A stretch of DNA of 64,000 nucleotides, taken from assembly GCA_965199105.1 (NCBI GenBank), contig CBDAQO010000002.1:1798001-1862000 (forward strand). The letters are read 5' to 3'. Made by a program: the position numbers and the translations under genes. A model generated the notes under the pieces. The model was not told where the DNA came from. It did not search any database and worked only from the letters and a program-made list of their open reading frames with translations. Shown here piece after piece: positions 1 to 8,589 of this stretch; positions within the stretch are counted from its first letter, which is position 1, and each line of letters opens with the position of its first letter. The DNA comes from LMUY01 sp965199105 (GTDB lineage Bacteria; Pseudomonadota; Alphaproteobacteria; Acetobacterales; Acetobacteraceae).

Positions 1-48
1 CTGCGGCCATAACGCGCGGCTCGAATGACAGCTTGAGGTAGGGTGCCC

Positions 49-342
49 ATGTCGCGCCGTTGCGAGATTTCCGGCAAGGCCGTGCTGAGTGGCAACACCG
101 TCAGCCATGCCAACAACAAGAACCGCCGCCGCTTCCTGCCGAATTTGCAGGAGCAGACGCTCCTGTCGGACGTGTTGGGCAGCATCCGCATGCGTCTCAC
201 CACGCATGCGCTGCGCACCATCGAGCATAACGGCGGGTTGGACGCGTTCCTGACCAGCACACCGAACCGCAACCTGCCGCCCGAGGCGCAGGCGATCAAG
301 CGCCGGCTGGCGCGGGCGAGTGCCAAGAAGGCGGCGGCCTGA
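49..342 (+). CDS. rpmB: 50S ribosomal protein L28
   Basis: Structural protein of the large ribosomal subunit. The N-terminus SRRCEISGKAVLSGNTVSHA and the following NNKNRRRFLPNLQ stretch are the standard alphaproteobacterial L28 signature, and the length (97 residues) is usual. I start at the ATG at 49, which gives the family N-terminus MSRRCE and has a GAGGTAGGG ribosome binding site just upstream; a GTG at 43 is in frame but would add two residues. It converges on the mazF-like gene with only six bases between the stops. Confidence 0.95.
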   Translation: MSRRCEISGKAVLSGNTVSHANNKNRRRFLPNLQEQTLLSDVLGSIRMRLTTHALRTIEHNGGLDAFLTSTPNRNLPPEAQAIKRRLARASAKKAAA

Positions 343-348
343 CCTGGC

Positions 349-696
349 TCAGAGTGTGATGAAGCTTTCCAGCCGCGCCCGCACCGCGTTGCGTGTGGCA
401 GCGGGGATGCTGGCACCGGCGTAGCAGATTGTCTGTGCCAGCGTGTCGATGCTGCGGATGTGGCTGATCAGGATTTCGCCCGCGACCGGCAGCCCGGCCG
501 GCAGCACCACGCTGGTGGGAAACGGCCGCACCCGCGACGTGATGGGGCAGACCACCGCCATCCCGGTGTTGGCGTTGAACAAGCCGGCCGACACCACCAA
601 AGCAGGGCGCCGACCGGCCTGCTCGCGGCCGACCGTCGGGTCGAAATCGGTCCAGATCAGGTCACCAGCCTCCGGGACGTAGCCCGGCGAACTCAC
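349..696 (-). CDS. MazF/PemK-family toxin
   Basis: Type II toxin of the MazF/PemK/ChpB mRNA-interferase family. Diagnostic stretches are PEAGDLIWTDFDPTVGREQAG near the N-terminus (family consensus GDI.W.DFDP..G.EQ.G.RP), then RRPALVVSAGLFN, and CPITSRVRPFPTSVVLP in the middle. I start at the GTG at 696, giving VSSPGYVPEAGD and 115 residues, the usual family size. This GTG overlaps the antitoxin stop by four bases (GTGA), so the pair is translationally coupled. RNA cleavage activity is inferred from family. Confidence 0.9.
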   Translation of the reverse strand: MSSPGYVPEAGDLIWTDFDPTVGREQAGRRPALVVSAGLFNANTGMAVVCPITSRVRPFPTSVVLPAGLPVAGEILISHIRSIDTLAQTICYAGASIPAATRNAVRARLESFITL

Positions 697-950
697 TCCG
701 GCACGGCTTCGCGACCGGCATCCTCGCCCCAATCGTGAGCGTCCGCATAGGCGGCGCGCCATTCCGCCGGGCTGTGGCCGTCGAACAGGGCCGCCAGCGT
801 CAGCCGCGGTTCGGCCCGGCGGATGACGATGGCGCCGTCTGCCACCTCGATGTCGACGCGCTCGCTGTCGTGCAGCTTGGCGGCCTGAACCACGTCGCTG
901 GGGAAGCGAATCGCCAGGTTATTGCCCCACTTGCCAACCATGACCTGCAT
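693..950 (-). CDS. MazE/AbrB-type antitoxin
   Basis: Antitoxin partner of the downstream MazF-like toxin. The N-terminus MQVMVGKWGNNLAIRFP is the swapped-hairpin AbrB/MazE DNA-binding fold (consensus KWGNSLAVRIP); the C-terminal part, with EWRAAYADAHDWGEDAGREA, is the acidic variable tail that would neutralise the toxin. 85 residues. The start at 950 is fixed by the family N-terminus. Such pairs normally autoregulate their promoter, which would lie just upstream in the short gap before pncC. Confidence 0.88.
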   Translation of the reverse strand: MQVMVGKWGNNLAIRFPSDVVQAAKLHDSERVDIEVADGAIVIRRAEPRLTLAALFDGHSPAEWRAAYADAHDWGEDAGREAVPE

Positions 951-1005
951 TGCGGCCTCCTCTATGGCTGGATATTCACAAGATATGTGGCGAGATGCAA
1001 GCGAA

Positions 1006-1491
1006 TTAAGCCATCTCGTGGAGCAAGCCGAGGGCGAAGCCGACCGTTGCCGCGCGCACGGCCGCACGGTCGCCCGGGAAGATGCGGTGCTCCGTCCGCA
1101 CGTCGCCGCCACGCCGGGCGCAGCCAAACCACACCAAACCGACCGGCTTGAGCGCCGTGCCACCGCCCGGCCCGGCCACCCCGGTGACGGACACGCTGAC
1201 CTCCGCCAGCGAGCCCGCCAGCGCACCTTGGGCCATCGCCGCCGCCACGGGCTGGCTGACGGCGCCGTGCTGCTCGATGAGCGTGGCCGCCACCCCGAGC
1301 ATCTCCGTCTTGGCGGCGTTGGAGTAGGTCACGAAGCCGCGGTCCACCACGTCGGACGACCCGGCGACGTGGGTGAGTGCCGCGGCGATCAGGCCGCCGG
1401 TGCAGCTTTCCGCCGTCGCCAGGCGCCAACCCCGCGCGCGATACAGTACCAGCAGGGCCGCCGCCTGGTCGAGGATGGCGGCATCAAGCAT
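1006..1491 (-). CDS. pncC: CinA C-terminal domain amidase (nicotinamide-nucleotide amidohydrolase type)
   Basis: Stand-alone CinA C-terminal domain protein; characterised members deamidate NMN to nicotinate mononucleotide in the pyridine-nucleotide salvage cycle. Seen: LATAESCTGGLIAAALTHVAGSS (the AESCTGG active-site motif with catalytic Ser), VVDRGFVTYSNAAKTEMLGV, and the glycine-rich VTGVAGPGGGTALKPVG. 161 residues, normal for the single-domain form. I start at the ATG at 1491, which overlaps the stop of the tiny membrane gene upstream. It is the last gene of the crtI-crtB run, but a link to carotenoid synthesis is not implied by family function. Confidence 0.9.
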   Translation of the reverse strand: MLDAAILDQAAALLVLYRARGWRLATAESCTGGLIAAALTHVAGSSDVVDRGFVTYSNAAKTEMLGVAATLIEQHGAVSQPVAAAMAQGALAGSLAEVSVSVTGVAGPGGGTALKPVGLVWFGCARRGGDVRTEHRIFPGDRAAVRAATVGFALGLLHEMA

Positions 1492-1606
1492 CCGGCGGGC
1501 GCTTTTTGTCGCCGGCGCGCAGGGAGGCACGGCGCACGTTGCGCAGCTCCCACACCAGCAGGGCCAACACGATCAGTTCAATCAACGCCCATTCGTAACG
1601 TGCCAT
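1484..1606 (-). CDS. small single-pass membrane protein, hypothetical
   Basis: A 40-residue reading frame starting MARYEWALIELIVLALLVWE, with one hydrophobic helix (about residues 7-19) followed by a basic tail rich in Arg and Lys. Its ATG at 1606 overlaps the crtB stop (ATGA), and its own stop overlaps the start of pncC, so it sits in a continuous translationally coupled series; this is the main reason to believe it is expressed. The topology suggests the basic tail is cytoplasmic. Function not recognised. Confidence 0.6.
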   Translation of the reverse strand: MARYEWALIELIVLALLVWELRNVRRASLRAGDKKRPPDA

Positions 1607-2649
1607 CAGCCACCCCGCTCGGCCAGGCGCACGCGCTCGAGCCGTTCGAACAGGTCCAGCAACCATAGTAAGCGGTCACCGATCCGCCACGAGGCGGCCT
1701 GGCCCAGCGGGCGCGCGCTGGCGGCGGCGTCCACCAGGAACTCGACCGCGGGCAAGGGCGGCCTGGCCAGCCCCGGCGCCGAAGCGAACAGGCGGCCCGG
1801 CACGCGCGTGAGCAAGGCCAGCTTGCGCGGGCCGGGCACGCGGGCGCGGCGGCTGGGGTCGGCGTCGAGCCGGGTCACCTCGTCGCCGATGGCGGCATAG
1901 AGCAGCCGGGCCGCCGCAATCCCCGGGCGGCAGCCGAGCGGGAGGGCACGGATGCCGGCGTCGGCATGGGCGTAGAGCGTGGACGCTTCCCCCAGCAGCC
2001 GGGCGACCACGGCCGACAAGGCCGGGCTGCGCTGCGGTTGGTGCAGCAGCGCGGCGGGCGACAGGCCGGCCTCGTGCAACCAGTCCAGCGGCAGATAGAG
2101 CCGCCCCGCCGCCGCATCCGCCCCCACGTCCCGCGCGATGTTCGAGAGCTGCATCGCCACGCCCAGCTCGCAGGCGCGCGCCAGCACAGCCGGGCTGCGC
2201 ACCCCCATCACCACCGCCATCATGGCCCCCACCGACCCGGCGACGCGGGCGGCGTAGGCCAGCAGCGCCGGCAGGTCGGGGTAGTGGCGGCCGGCCACAT
2301 CCCACGCGAACCCCTCGAGCAGCGCCTCGGGCAAAGCGCGCGGCAGGGCGTGAACGGCGACCATGTCGGCGAAGGCGCGGTCGGCGGCGAAGTTGGCCGG
2401 GCGGCCGGCATAGGCGCGGTCCAACCGCTCGGTCAGCCGCTCCAGCACGGCCGCACCGCCACCGGGCGAGTCGACCGCGTCATCGGCGGTGCGGCAGAAC
2501 GCGTAGAGCGAGATCGCCGGCCCGGCCACGCCGTCGGGCAGCAGGCGGGAGGCGGCATGGAACGAGCGCGACCCGGCGCGGATGGCGCTACGGCAGGCGG
2601 CGAGGTCGGCGGCGCTGGCGTGGAGCCGGTCAGGCGAAAACGGACGCAT
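1606..2649 (-). CDS. crtB: phytoene synthase
   Basis: Condenses two geranylgeranyl diphosphates to phytoene, the first committed carotenoid step. Seen: the SRSFHAASRLLP opening, the first Asp-rich motif in YAFCRTADDAVD (about residues 50-61), and the second in NIARDVGADAAAGRLYLP (about residues 170-187), both needed for Mg-diphosphate binding. 347 residues, normal length. The ATG at 2649 lies inside the 3' end of crtI (20-base overlap), so the two are co-translated. Adjacent crtI confirms the carotenoid role over squalene synthesis. Confidence 0.95.
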   Translation of the reverse strand: MRPFSPDRLHASAADLAACRSAIRAGSRSFHAASRLLPDGVAGPAISLYAFCRTADDAVDSPGGGAAVLERLTERLDRAYAGRPANFAADRAFADMVAVHALPRALPEALLEGFAWDVAGRHYPDLPALLAYAARVAGSVGAMMAVVMGVRSPAVLARACELGVAMQLSNIARDVGADAAAGRLYLPLDWLHEAGLSPAALLHQPQRSPALSAVVARLLGEASTLYAHADAGIRALPLGCRPGIAAARLLYAAIGDEVTRLDADPSRRARVPGPRKLALLTRVPGRLFASAPGLARPPLPAVEFLVDAAASARPLGQAASWRIGDRLLWLLDLFERLERVRLAERGG

Positions 2650-4144
2650 GGGGCACGACCTTGTCGAGGATACGGGCGGAAGACAACACGCCGGGCAGCC
2701 CGGCCCCGGGGTGGGTGCCGGCGCCGACCAGGTAGAGGCCGGCCAGCTCCTCGCTCCGGTTGTGCGGGCGGAACCAGGCGGACTGGGTCAGGATCGGCTC
2801 CAGCCCGAACGCCGCCCCGTTCACCGCCAGCAGCCCGTCGCGGAAATCCTGCGGCGTGGTGACGCGCGAGGTGACAATGGCGTCTTCCAACCCAGGCAGC
2901 ACGGTGGCGGCCAGGGCGGCGGCGATGGCGCGGCGATACGGTTCGGCCTGCTGCGACCAGTCCGTGCCGCTCGCCAGATGTGGCACGGGGGAGAGCACGT
3001 AGAACGCGTCGCAGCCGGGCGGCGCCATCGCCGGGTCGGTCGCGGTGGGGCGGTGCAGATAGAGGCTGAAATCGTCCGCCAGCCGCTTGTGGTGGAAGAT
3101 GTCGGCGAGCAGGGCGCGGTAGCGCGGGCCGAGCAGGATGGTGTGGTGCGCCACGTCGCCATAGCGGCGGTTGGTGCCGAAATACCACACGAACAGCCCC
3201 ATCGAGTAGCGGGCGCGGGCCAGCTTGCGGTCGGTCCAGCGGCGGCGGCGATGCGCGGACAGCAGGCGCGAATAGGTCCAGGCGGCGTCCGCGTTGGAGA
3301 CGACGATGTCGGCCGCGATGGCCTCGCCGCCTGCCAGCACCACGCCGGCCGCGCGCCCGCCCGCCACCGTGATGCGCTCCACGGTGGCACCGGTGCGCAG
3401 GGTGCCGCCGGTTTGGGCCACCAGCCCGGCCAGGCCGCGCACCAGCGCACCGGTGCCGCCCAGCGCGTAGTGCACGCCCCAGCGGCGCTCGAGGAAGGCG
3501 ATCAGCGCGTAAACGGCGCTGGCGGAGAACGGGTTGCCGCCTACCAGCAGGGGATGGAACGAGAGCACCGTGCGCAGCCGCTCGTCCTTGATGTAGCGCC
3601 GCACCAACGCGTGCACGCTGCGATGCCCGCCCAGCCGCAGCAGCGCCGGCAGCACCCGCACCATGTCGCCGATGCGGTCGAACGGCACGTCGCCGAGTTG
3701 CTCGAAGCCGACCCGGTAGATCGCCTCGGATTGCGCCATGAAGCGGTCGTAGCCGGCGGCGTCCGCAGGGGCGAAGCGGGCGATTTCGGCGCGCATGGAG
3801 GCCGGGTCGCCGGTGTAGTCGAACTGGGCGCCGTCGTCGCAGCGGATGCGATAGAACGGGGCGACCGGCACCAGCGTCACGTCGTCGGCCAGGCGGCGGC
3901 CGCAGAGCTGCCACAGCTCCTCGAACAGGAACGGCGCGGTGATCACGGTCGGCCCGGCGTCGAAGGTGAAGCCATCCTGCCGGTGCACGGTGGCGCGGCC
4001 GCCGGGCTGCTCGCCGCGTTCCAGCACCGTGACGCGCCAGCCCCGCGCGCCCAGCCGCACCGCCGCCGCCAGCCCGCCGAAGCCGCTGCCGATCACCACC
4101 GCATGGGGTCGTGCCGGGCCCGCCACGCGGGTGAGCGCCGTCAC
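2630..4144 (-). CDS. crtI: phytoene desaturase
   Basis: FAD-dependent phytoene desaturase that introduces the conjugated double bonds of neurosporene or lycopene. Seen: the Rossmann FAD-binding motif VIGSGFGGLAAAVRLGARG near residue 16, the GGRATVHRQDGFTFDAGPTV stretch, and the C-terminal CrtI signature YLVGAGTHPGAGLPGVLSSA. 504 residues. It starts with GTG at 4144, overlapping the DUF3422 stop by four bases (GTGA). The number of desaturations, and so the product, cannot be read from sequence. The downstream pigment genes crtC, crtD and crtF are not in the window. Confidence 0.95.
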   Translation of the reverse strand: MTALTRVAGPARPHAVVIGSGFGGLAAAVRLGARGWRVTVLERGEQPGGRATVHRQDGFTFDAGPTVITAPFLFEELWQLCGRRLADDVTLVPVAPFYRIRCDDGAQFDYTGDPASMRAEIARFAPADAAGYDRFMAQSEAIYRVGFEQLGDVPFDRIGDMVRVLPALLRLGGHRSVHALVRRYIKDERLRTVLSFHPLLVGGNPFSASAVYALIAFLERRWGVHYALGGTGALVRGLAGLVAQTGGTLRTGATVERITVAGGRAAGVVLAGGEAIAADIVVSNADAAWTYSRLLSAHRRRRWTDRKLARARYSMGLFVWYFGTNRRYGDVAHHTILLGPRYRALLADIFHHKRLADDFSLYLHRPTATDPAMAPPGCDAFYVLSPVPHLASGTDWSQQAEPYRRAIAAALAATVLPGLEDAIVTSRVTTPQDFRDGLLAVNGAAFGLEPILTQSAWFRPHNRSEELAGLYLVGAGTHPGAGLPGVLSSARILDKVVPHASVFA

Positions 4145-5445
4145 GCTTCGTGCTCCGCCGCCAGTTCGCGCCCGCCGATGCTTTTGCGCACGTGATGCAG
4201 CGCGAACCCGGTCACGAGGATCAGCACGGGGATGCTCAGCCCAGTGATCAGGTCGGTATCAAGCTCGATCACCCCGGCTGCCTTCAGCCCGCGCGCCAGG
4301 TCGTTGATCAGTGCCACCACGTAATAGGTGATCGCCACCACCGAGAGGCCCTCCACGGTGGATTGCAGGCGCAGTTGCAGCTTGGCGCGCTTGTTCATCG
4401 ACTCCAGCACCGCCGCGTTCTGCTGCTCGCGGGTGAGGTCGACTCGGGTGGAGAGCAATTGCGCCGCGCGGGCGACGCGGATGGCAAGCGACTCCTGCCG
4501 GGCCGAGCTGGCGTTGCAGGTGTTCATCGCCGGCGCCAGGCGGCGGTCGTTGAACTCCTGGAAGGTTTGCAGGCCCGGCACCCGCGTCTCGCGCAACTCG
4601 CTGATCCGCCGCGTCACCAGCGCGTGGTAGGCGCGGGCGGCGGAGAAGCGGAACTGGGTGCGCGCCTCGCGGCTCTCGATGGCGGCGGAGAGGCGGGTGA
4701 GGCGGTGCAGCAGGCCGGGCTCGTTGGCGTCGTCGGTCTCCACCAGGGCGGTGGCGATCTCCGCCAGGTCGGCCTCGGCCTCGGCCAGCAAGGGGGTGAG
4801 GTCGCGCGCCACGGGCAGGGTGAGCAGCGCCATGACGCGGTAGGTTTCGATTTCGAGCAGCCGCTGCACCATCAGGCCGGCTTCCTGTGGCGCCAAGCCG
4901 TGGTCGTGGATCAGCAGGCGGCCGAACCCGTCGTGATGGATACGCAGGTCGGTGACGGCGGTGGCCGCGCCGCCGGCGATGCTGGAGCCGACCAGCAGGT
5001 GGCCGGCGAACAGGCGCTGGGACAAGGAAGCCGGGTCTGGCGGCTGGTCGCTGCGGATCAGGGCGGCATGGGTGGCGACGATGAGCTGGCCCGGCAGCGC
5101 CGCGATCCAGTCGGCGGGTACGGCGTCGATGGCTTGCCCGGCGAACGGGTCCTGCTCGGCGGAGTCGACGGTGAAGGTGTAGCGGACGAACTCGGTATGG
5201 CGCTCCCAGCGGACCCGGAAGGTGCCGAATTCGCCGCTGAAATGGCTGGCGCCGGACTCGGGCGGGCTGGCGCCGAAGCGGCTGGCGAGCTTGCCGACGG
5301 CGTGCGATTGCGCCTCCCGCTCGCTCGGGGGCGTGAGCAGCACGATGTAGGACAGCCGCGCCGGGGGGCTCAGCATGCCTGACGGACGGGCATGGACTTC
5401 GTTGTTCAGCTCGAGGCGCTGCGGATGGTCCGGCGGCAGCCTCAT
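4141..5445 (-). CDS. DUF3422 family membrane-anchored protein
   Basis: The N-terminus MRLPPDHPQRLELNNEVHAR is characteristic of DUF3422 proteins, which have no established biochemical role. 434 residues: a long soluble domain, a helical stretch around residues 215-355 with likely coiled-coil character, and two hydrophobic helices near the C-terminus (GLSVVAITYYVVALI and LITGLSIPVLILVTGFAL), so a tail-anchored topology. It is the first gene of the overlapping DUF3422-crtI-crtB-small ORF-pncC series. The position suggests co-expression with carotenoid synthesis, not a proven role in it. Confidence 0.85.
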   Translation of the reverse strand: MRLPPDHPQRLELNNEVHARPSGMLSPPARLSYIVLLTPPSEREAQSHAVGKLASRFGASPPESGASHFSGEFGTFRVRWERHTEFVRYTFTVDSAEQDPFAGQAIDAVPADWIAALPGQLIVATHAALIRSDQPPDPASLSQRLFAGHLLVGSSIAGGAATAVTDLRIHHDGFGRLLIHDHGLAPQEAGLMVQRLLEIETYRVMALLTLPVARDLTPLLAEAEADLAEIATALVETDDANEPGLLHRLTRLSAAIESREARTQFRFSAARAYHALVTRRISELRETRVPGLQTFQEFNDRRLAPAMNTCNASSARQESLAIRVARAAQLLSTRVDLTREQQNAAVLESMNKRAKLQLRLQSTVEGLSVVAITYYVVALINDLARGLKAAGVIELDTDLITGLSIPVLILVTGFALHHVRKSIGGRELAAEHEA

Positions 5446-5468
5446 GTCGCTACCCGCCGCGTCTCAAG

Positions 5469-5562
5469 CCCTCTCCCTTTGGGAGAGGGTCGGGGTGAGA
5501 GGCCTGCACGAGGCGGGGTGTTGTGTGGCCCCCTCACTCAACCCTCTCCCAGGGGGAGAGGG
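5469..5562. repeat. REP-like palindromic repeat, two facing hairpins
   Basis: Two hairpins with stem CCCTCTCCC/GGGAGAGGG: a perfect 9-bp stem at 5469-5489 with loop TTT, and another at 5542-5562. They are joined by a spacer that itself carries complementary GGGGTGAG and CCCTCACTCA segments. The same unit occurs at 19749, 55972 and 56051. It lies between the divergent-tail region of bchO and the DUF3422 gene and could act as a transcription terminator or mRNA 3' stabiliser. Confidence 0.8.
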
Positions 5563-5595
5563 CTTCTGCTGCTCGGCACGGGTTTGGCGGGCGGG

Positions 5596-6486
5596 TCATG
5601 ACGCCATTCGCCGCGGGGCGGCGGCGTCTTCGATGATGGCGGCCACCTGCGCGGGCTGCTCCTCATGCGCCAGGTGCCCCAAATCCGGCAGGGTCACCAA
5701 TTGGGCGCCGGGCACCAGGCGGGCAAAGCGGGACTGGTCGTCGGGCGGGATGGTGCGGTCGGCGCCGCCGCAGACCACCACCAACTTGGTGGCGAGCTTG
5801 GGCAGGTCGCGCGCGAGCGGCTGCAGATCCCAGTTCGCCATCATGCCCAAGGCCCCGCCGACATGGCTTGGGCGGCGCATGAGGCGGCCATAGAGCGCCA
5901 CCCCCTCGGCATCCAGCTTGGACCCGGTGCTGGCGAGCAGTTGCTCCACCACCTTGCGGTTGCCGGCGCGCCAGGCGAACAGGCGCGGCACCAGCGGGTT
6001 CATCACCAGCAGCTTGGCGAGCGGGGAAAACAGCGAGCCGGCCACCCCGCCCAGCGGCAACACCGCGGCGTTCAGCGCCACCAGCGCCGTGGGGGCGATC
6101 CGCCCGTCCAGGCACATCCGCGCCAGGATCGCCGCCCCCGCTGAATGCCCCACCGCAACCACCGGCTGCCAGCCGCCGTCGCGCACCAGGGCGGCCAGGT
6201 TGCCCGCCATGCCGGGTAGGGTGAGCCGGTGGCTGGTCGGCAGGCCGGTGAAGCCGTGGCCCGGCAGGTCTGGGATCACCACGGTGAAGTGGCGCGCCAG
6301 GATCGGCGCCAGGGCGCGGTAGGAGTGGGTGGAGGCGCCGGTGCCGTGCACCAGCAGGATCACCGGGCCGGCGCCCAGCACCTGCACATGCCAACGCAGC
6401 CGGTCGGCCTCGATGAAGCGGCTGTAGCCACGCAGCGGCCACTCCCGCCCCTCGGTCGCCCAATCGGCCGGCGGGGCTGCCATCAC
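5596..6486 (-). CDS. bchO: alpha/beta hydrolase BchO (magnesium-chelatase-associated)
   Basis: BchO-type alpha/beta hydrolase, conserved in photosynthesis clusters and usually linked with magnesium chelatase; precise substrate unknown. Seen: oxyanion-side VILLVHGTGASTHSYR, nucleophile elbow AVGHSAGAA (Ser near residue 135), VVVCGGADRTIPPDDQS with the probable acid, and the catalytic His in LPDLGHLAHEEQP. About 295 residues. The start may be GTG at 6486 or ATG at 6483. In many clusters bchO follows bchI-bchD; here it lies immediately downstream of bchP, 21 kb from bchID, so it has been uncoupled from the chelatase operon. Confidence 0.88.
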   Translation of the reverse strand: MMAAPPADWATEGREWPLRGYSRFIEADRLRWHVQVLGAGPVILLVHGTGASTHSYRALAPILARHFTVVIPDLPGHGFTGLPTSHRLTLPGMAGNLAALVRDGGWQPVVAVGHSAGAAILARMCLDGRIAPTALVALNAAVLPLGGVAGSLFSPLAKLLVMNPLVPRLFAWRAGNRKVVEQLLASTGSKLDAEGVALYGRLMRRPSHVGGALGMMANWDLQPLARDLPKLATKLVVVCGGADRTIPPDDQSRFARLVPGAQLVTLPDLGHLAHEEQPAQVAAIIEDAAAPRRMAS

Positions 6487-6490
6487 CGCA

Positions 6491-7657
6491 TCACGCAGCC
6501 GCCAGGCCGGTCAGATGGGCGAGGTTCTTGAAGAAGATGCGGACATGGGCGAGAGGCTTGGCCTTCACCAACTCCTTGTTCATGTAGGCGTCCCAGGTCA
6601 GCTCCTGGACGTCCTTGTCGCGGCAGATGGCAACAAAGCGCTCGCGGCGGCCGTCGTTCGTGTACCAATACTTCTGCATCAGGCCGAGGATCCAGAACAC
6701 GCCGCCATGGGTGCGCATGAAGCGCTTGCGGGCGACGCGCAGCACGCGGGCGTCTCCGGTGGCGCAGAAGCGGTCGGCCACCTCTGCCACCACCCGGCCG
6801 CAATGCATCGCGTAGTAGATGCCCTCGCCCGACGCCGGCGCCACCACGCCCGCCGCGTCGCCGGCCAGGATCACGTCCCGCCCGTTGTCCCAGCGCTTGA
6901 GCGGGCGCAGCGGGATCGGGGCGCCCTCGCGGCGGATGGTTTCCATTTCCGCCAGGCCGGCGCTCAGCCGCAGCCGCCCGACCGCGCCACGCAGCGAGAA
7001 TCCCTTGTGCATCGACCCGGTGCCGATGCTTGCAGTGTCGCCGTGCGGGAAGATCCAGGCGTAGAAATCCGGCGACAGCGAACCCTGGTAATAGACGTCG
7101 CAGCGGTCGGCGGCGAAGCTTGGCGGCACCCGCACGATCTCGTGGTAGGCGAACACGAACGGCACCCGGTCGGCCTTCGGGATAGTCTGCCGCGCCACGG
7201 CGGAGTTCGCCCCGTCCGCCCCGATCACCAGGCGCGCGCGCAGGCGGCCGGCGGCCTCGCCGTGCTTGTACTCCACGACGGCGGTGCCGTCCTCGTCGCG
7301 CGCGATGCGCTCGAACCCGCCGACCACGCGTTCGGCGCCATGCTCGGCGGCCCGGCAGCGCAGCCACTCGTCGAACGGTTCACGGTCCACCATGCCGACG
7401 AAGCCGCCGTCGATCGGCATGTCCACCTCGCGCGACTTGGGGCTCACCATGCGGGCGCCGGTGATCTTGGCCACCAGCAGGTGGTCCGGGATGTCGAACT
7501 CCTGGATGGCGCGGGGCGGGATGGCGCCGCCGCAGGGCTTGATGCGCCCGGCCCGGTCCAGCAGCACCACGGAGCGCCCGGCGCGGGCGAGTTGGTCAGC
7601 CGCGGTGGCGCCCGCCGGGCCGCCGCCAACGACGACGACATCATAGGTCTGGTCCAT
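6491..7657 (-). CDS. bchP: geranylgeranyl reductase (bacteriochlorophyll)
   Basis: Reduces the geranylgeranyl tail of bacteriochlorophyll to phytyl in three NADPH-dependent steps. Seen: FAD Rossmann motif DVVVVGGGPAGATAADQLA at residues 6-24, the family motif RIKPCGGAIPPRAI, and DVILAGDAAGVVAPASGEGIYY, the GD box of the geranylgeranyl reductase family. 388 residues. It lies 15 bases after bchG, its usual partner, and just before bchO on the same strand, so bchG-bchP-bchO form one operon. Confidence 0.95.
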   Translation of the reverse strand: MDQTYDVVVVGGGPAGATAADQLARAGRSVVLLDRAGRIKPCGGAIPPRAIQEFDIPDHLLVAKITGARMVSPKSREVDMPIDGGFVGMVDREPFDEWLRCRAAEHGAERVVGGFERIARDEDGTAVVEYKHGEAAGRLRARLVIGADGANSAVARQTIPKADRVPFVFAYHEIVRVPPSFAADRCDVYYQGSLSPDFYAWIFPHGDTASIGTGSMHKGFSLRGAVGRLRLSAGLAEMETIRREGAPIPLRPLKRWDNGRDVILAGDAAGVVAPASGEGIYYAMHCGRVVAEVADRFCATGDARVLRVARKRFMRTHGGVFWILGLMQKYWYTNDGRRERFVAICRDKDVQELTWDAYMNKELVKAKPLAHVRIFFKNLAHLTGLAAA

Positions 7658-7672
7658 CGCCCGCTCTCCCGT

Positions 7673-8578
7673 TCAGCCGATTGCGATCGCGCAGGCCAGC
7701 ATGCCCCAGACGTAGAGCATGGTGCCGGTCGCGTTATACCAAGGTGCCAGTTCGCGCGGGCGCCGCAGCAGCCGCAGCATTAGGCCGAGCTGGACCAGCA
7801 GCAGCGCGCCCACCACGCCCGCCGCCACCGGATGGTGCCAATGCAGCATCAGCCCGGCGGCCGCCGCCTGCGGGACGGCCATGGCGACGCATGCGACCCG
7901 CACCGCCCGCGCCACGCCGAGCTTGACCGGCAGCGAGCCCACGCCGGTGCGCTGGTCGCCCTCGACCGACTTGAAGTCGTTCAGCGTCATGATGCCGTGG
8001 GCGCCCAGGCTGTACAGCCCGGCCAGCAGCAGGATGGGGGTGTGCGGCAGCGCCCCGGTCATCACGGCGGCCCCGGTGAACCAGGGCAGGCCCTCGTAGC
8101 ACAGGGCCACCGCGCTGTTGCCCCACCAGCCATTGGCCTTCAACCGCAGCGGCGGCGCGCTGTAGGCCCAGGCCAGCGCGAGGCCGAAGCAGGCGGCGCC
8201 GAACACGAAGCGCCCCAGCGCCGCGGCCAGCAGCAGCGACAGCACCGTCCAGACCAGTGCGATGGCGAACCCCCAACGGCCTGGCATACGGCCGGAGGGA
8301 ATCGGCCGCCCGGGCTCGTTGATCGCATCGACATGGCGGTCGAACCAGTCGTTGGCCGCCTGGCTGGTGGCGCACACCATGGGCCCGGCGAGCAGCACGC
8401 CCGCCACAACCTCCGGCCAGTGCCCGCGCACCGCGACGCCGGCGGAGACCACGCCGCAGCCAAACGCCCACATCGGCGCAAACCAGGTGAGCGGCTTGAG
8501 CAGCTCCAGCACCACCTTGGGGCGCGGCCACGCTCCCGCCGCGAGCCGGCCCGGTGCGATCGCGCGGTCGCTCATCAT
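7673..8578 (-). CDS. bchG: bacteriochlorophyll synthase (prenyltransferase)
   Basis: Esterifies bacteriochlorophyllide a with geranylgeranyl diphosphate in the membrane, the last assembly step. A UbiA-family membrane protein with about eight hydrophobic segments. Seen: LLKPLTWFAPMWAFGCGVVS, the allylic diphosphate motif NDWFDRHVDAINEPGRPIPSG (Asp-rich NDxxDxxxD), and the second Asp-rich site near LNDFKSVEGDQRTGV. 301 residues; ATG at 8578 or the adjacent one at 8575. Stop of ppsR is 11 bases upstream. Confidence 0.95.
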   Translation of the reverse strand: MMSDRAIAPGRLAAGAWPRPKVVLELLKPLTWFAPMWAFGCGVVSAGVAVRGHWPEVVAGVLLAGPMVCATSQAANDWFDRHVDAINEPGRPIPSGRMPGRWGFAIALVWTVLSLLLAAALGRFVFGAACFGLALAWAYSAPPLRLKANGWWGNSAVALCYEGLPWFTGAAVMTGALPHTPILLLAGLYSLGAHGIMTLNDFKSVEGDQRTGVGSLPVKLGVARAVRVACVAMAVPQAAAAGLMLHWHHPVAAGVVGALLLVQLGLMLRLLRRPRELAPWYNATGTMLYVWGMLACAIAIG

Positions 8579-8589
8579 GCCACCGCCAC

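Noticed and set aside
2582..5382. Plus-strand frames of 537 and 410 residues over crtI and the DUF3422 gene
   Set aside because: Antisense shadows of the carotenoid genes.
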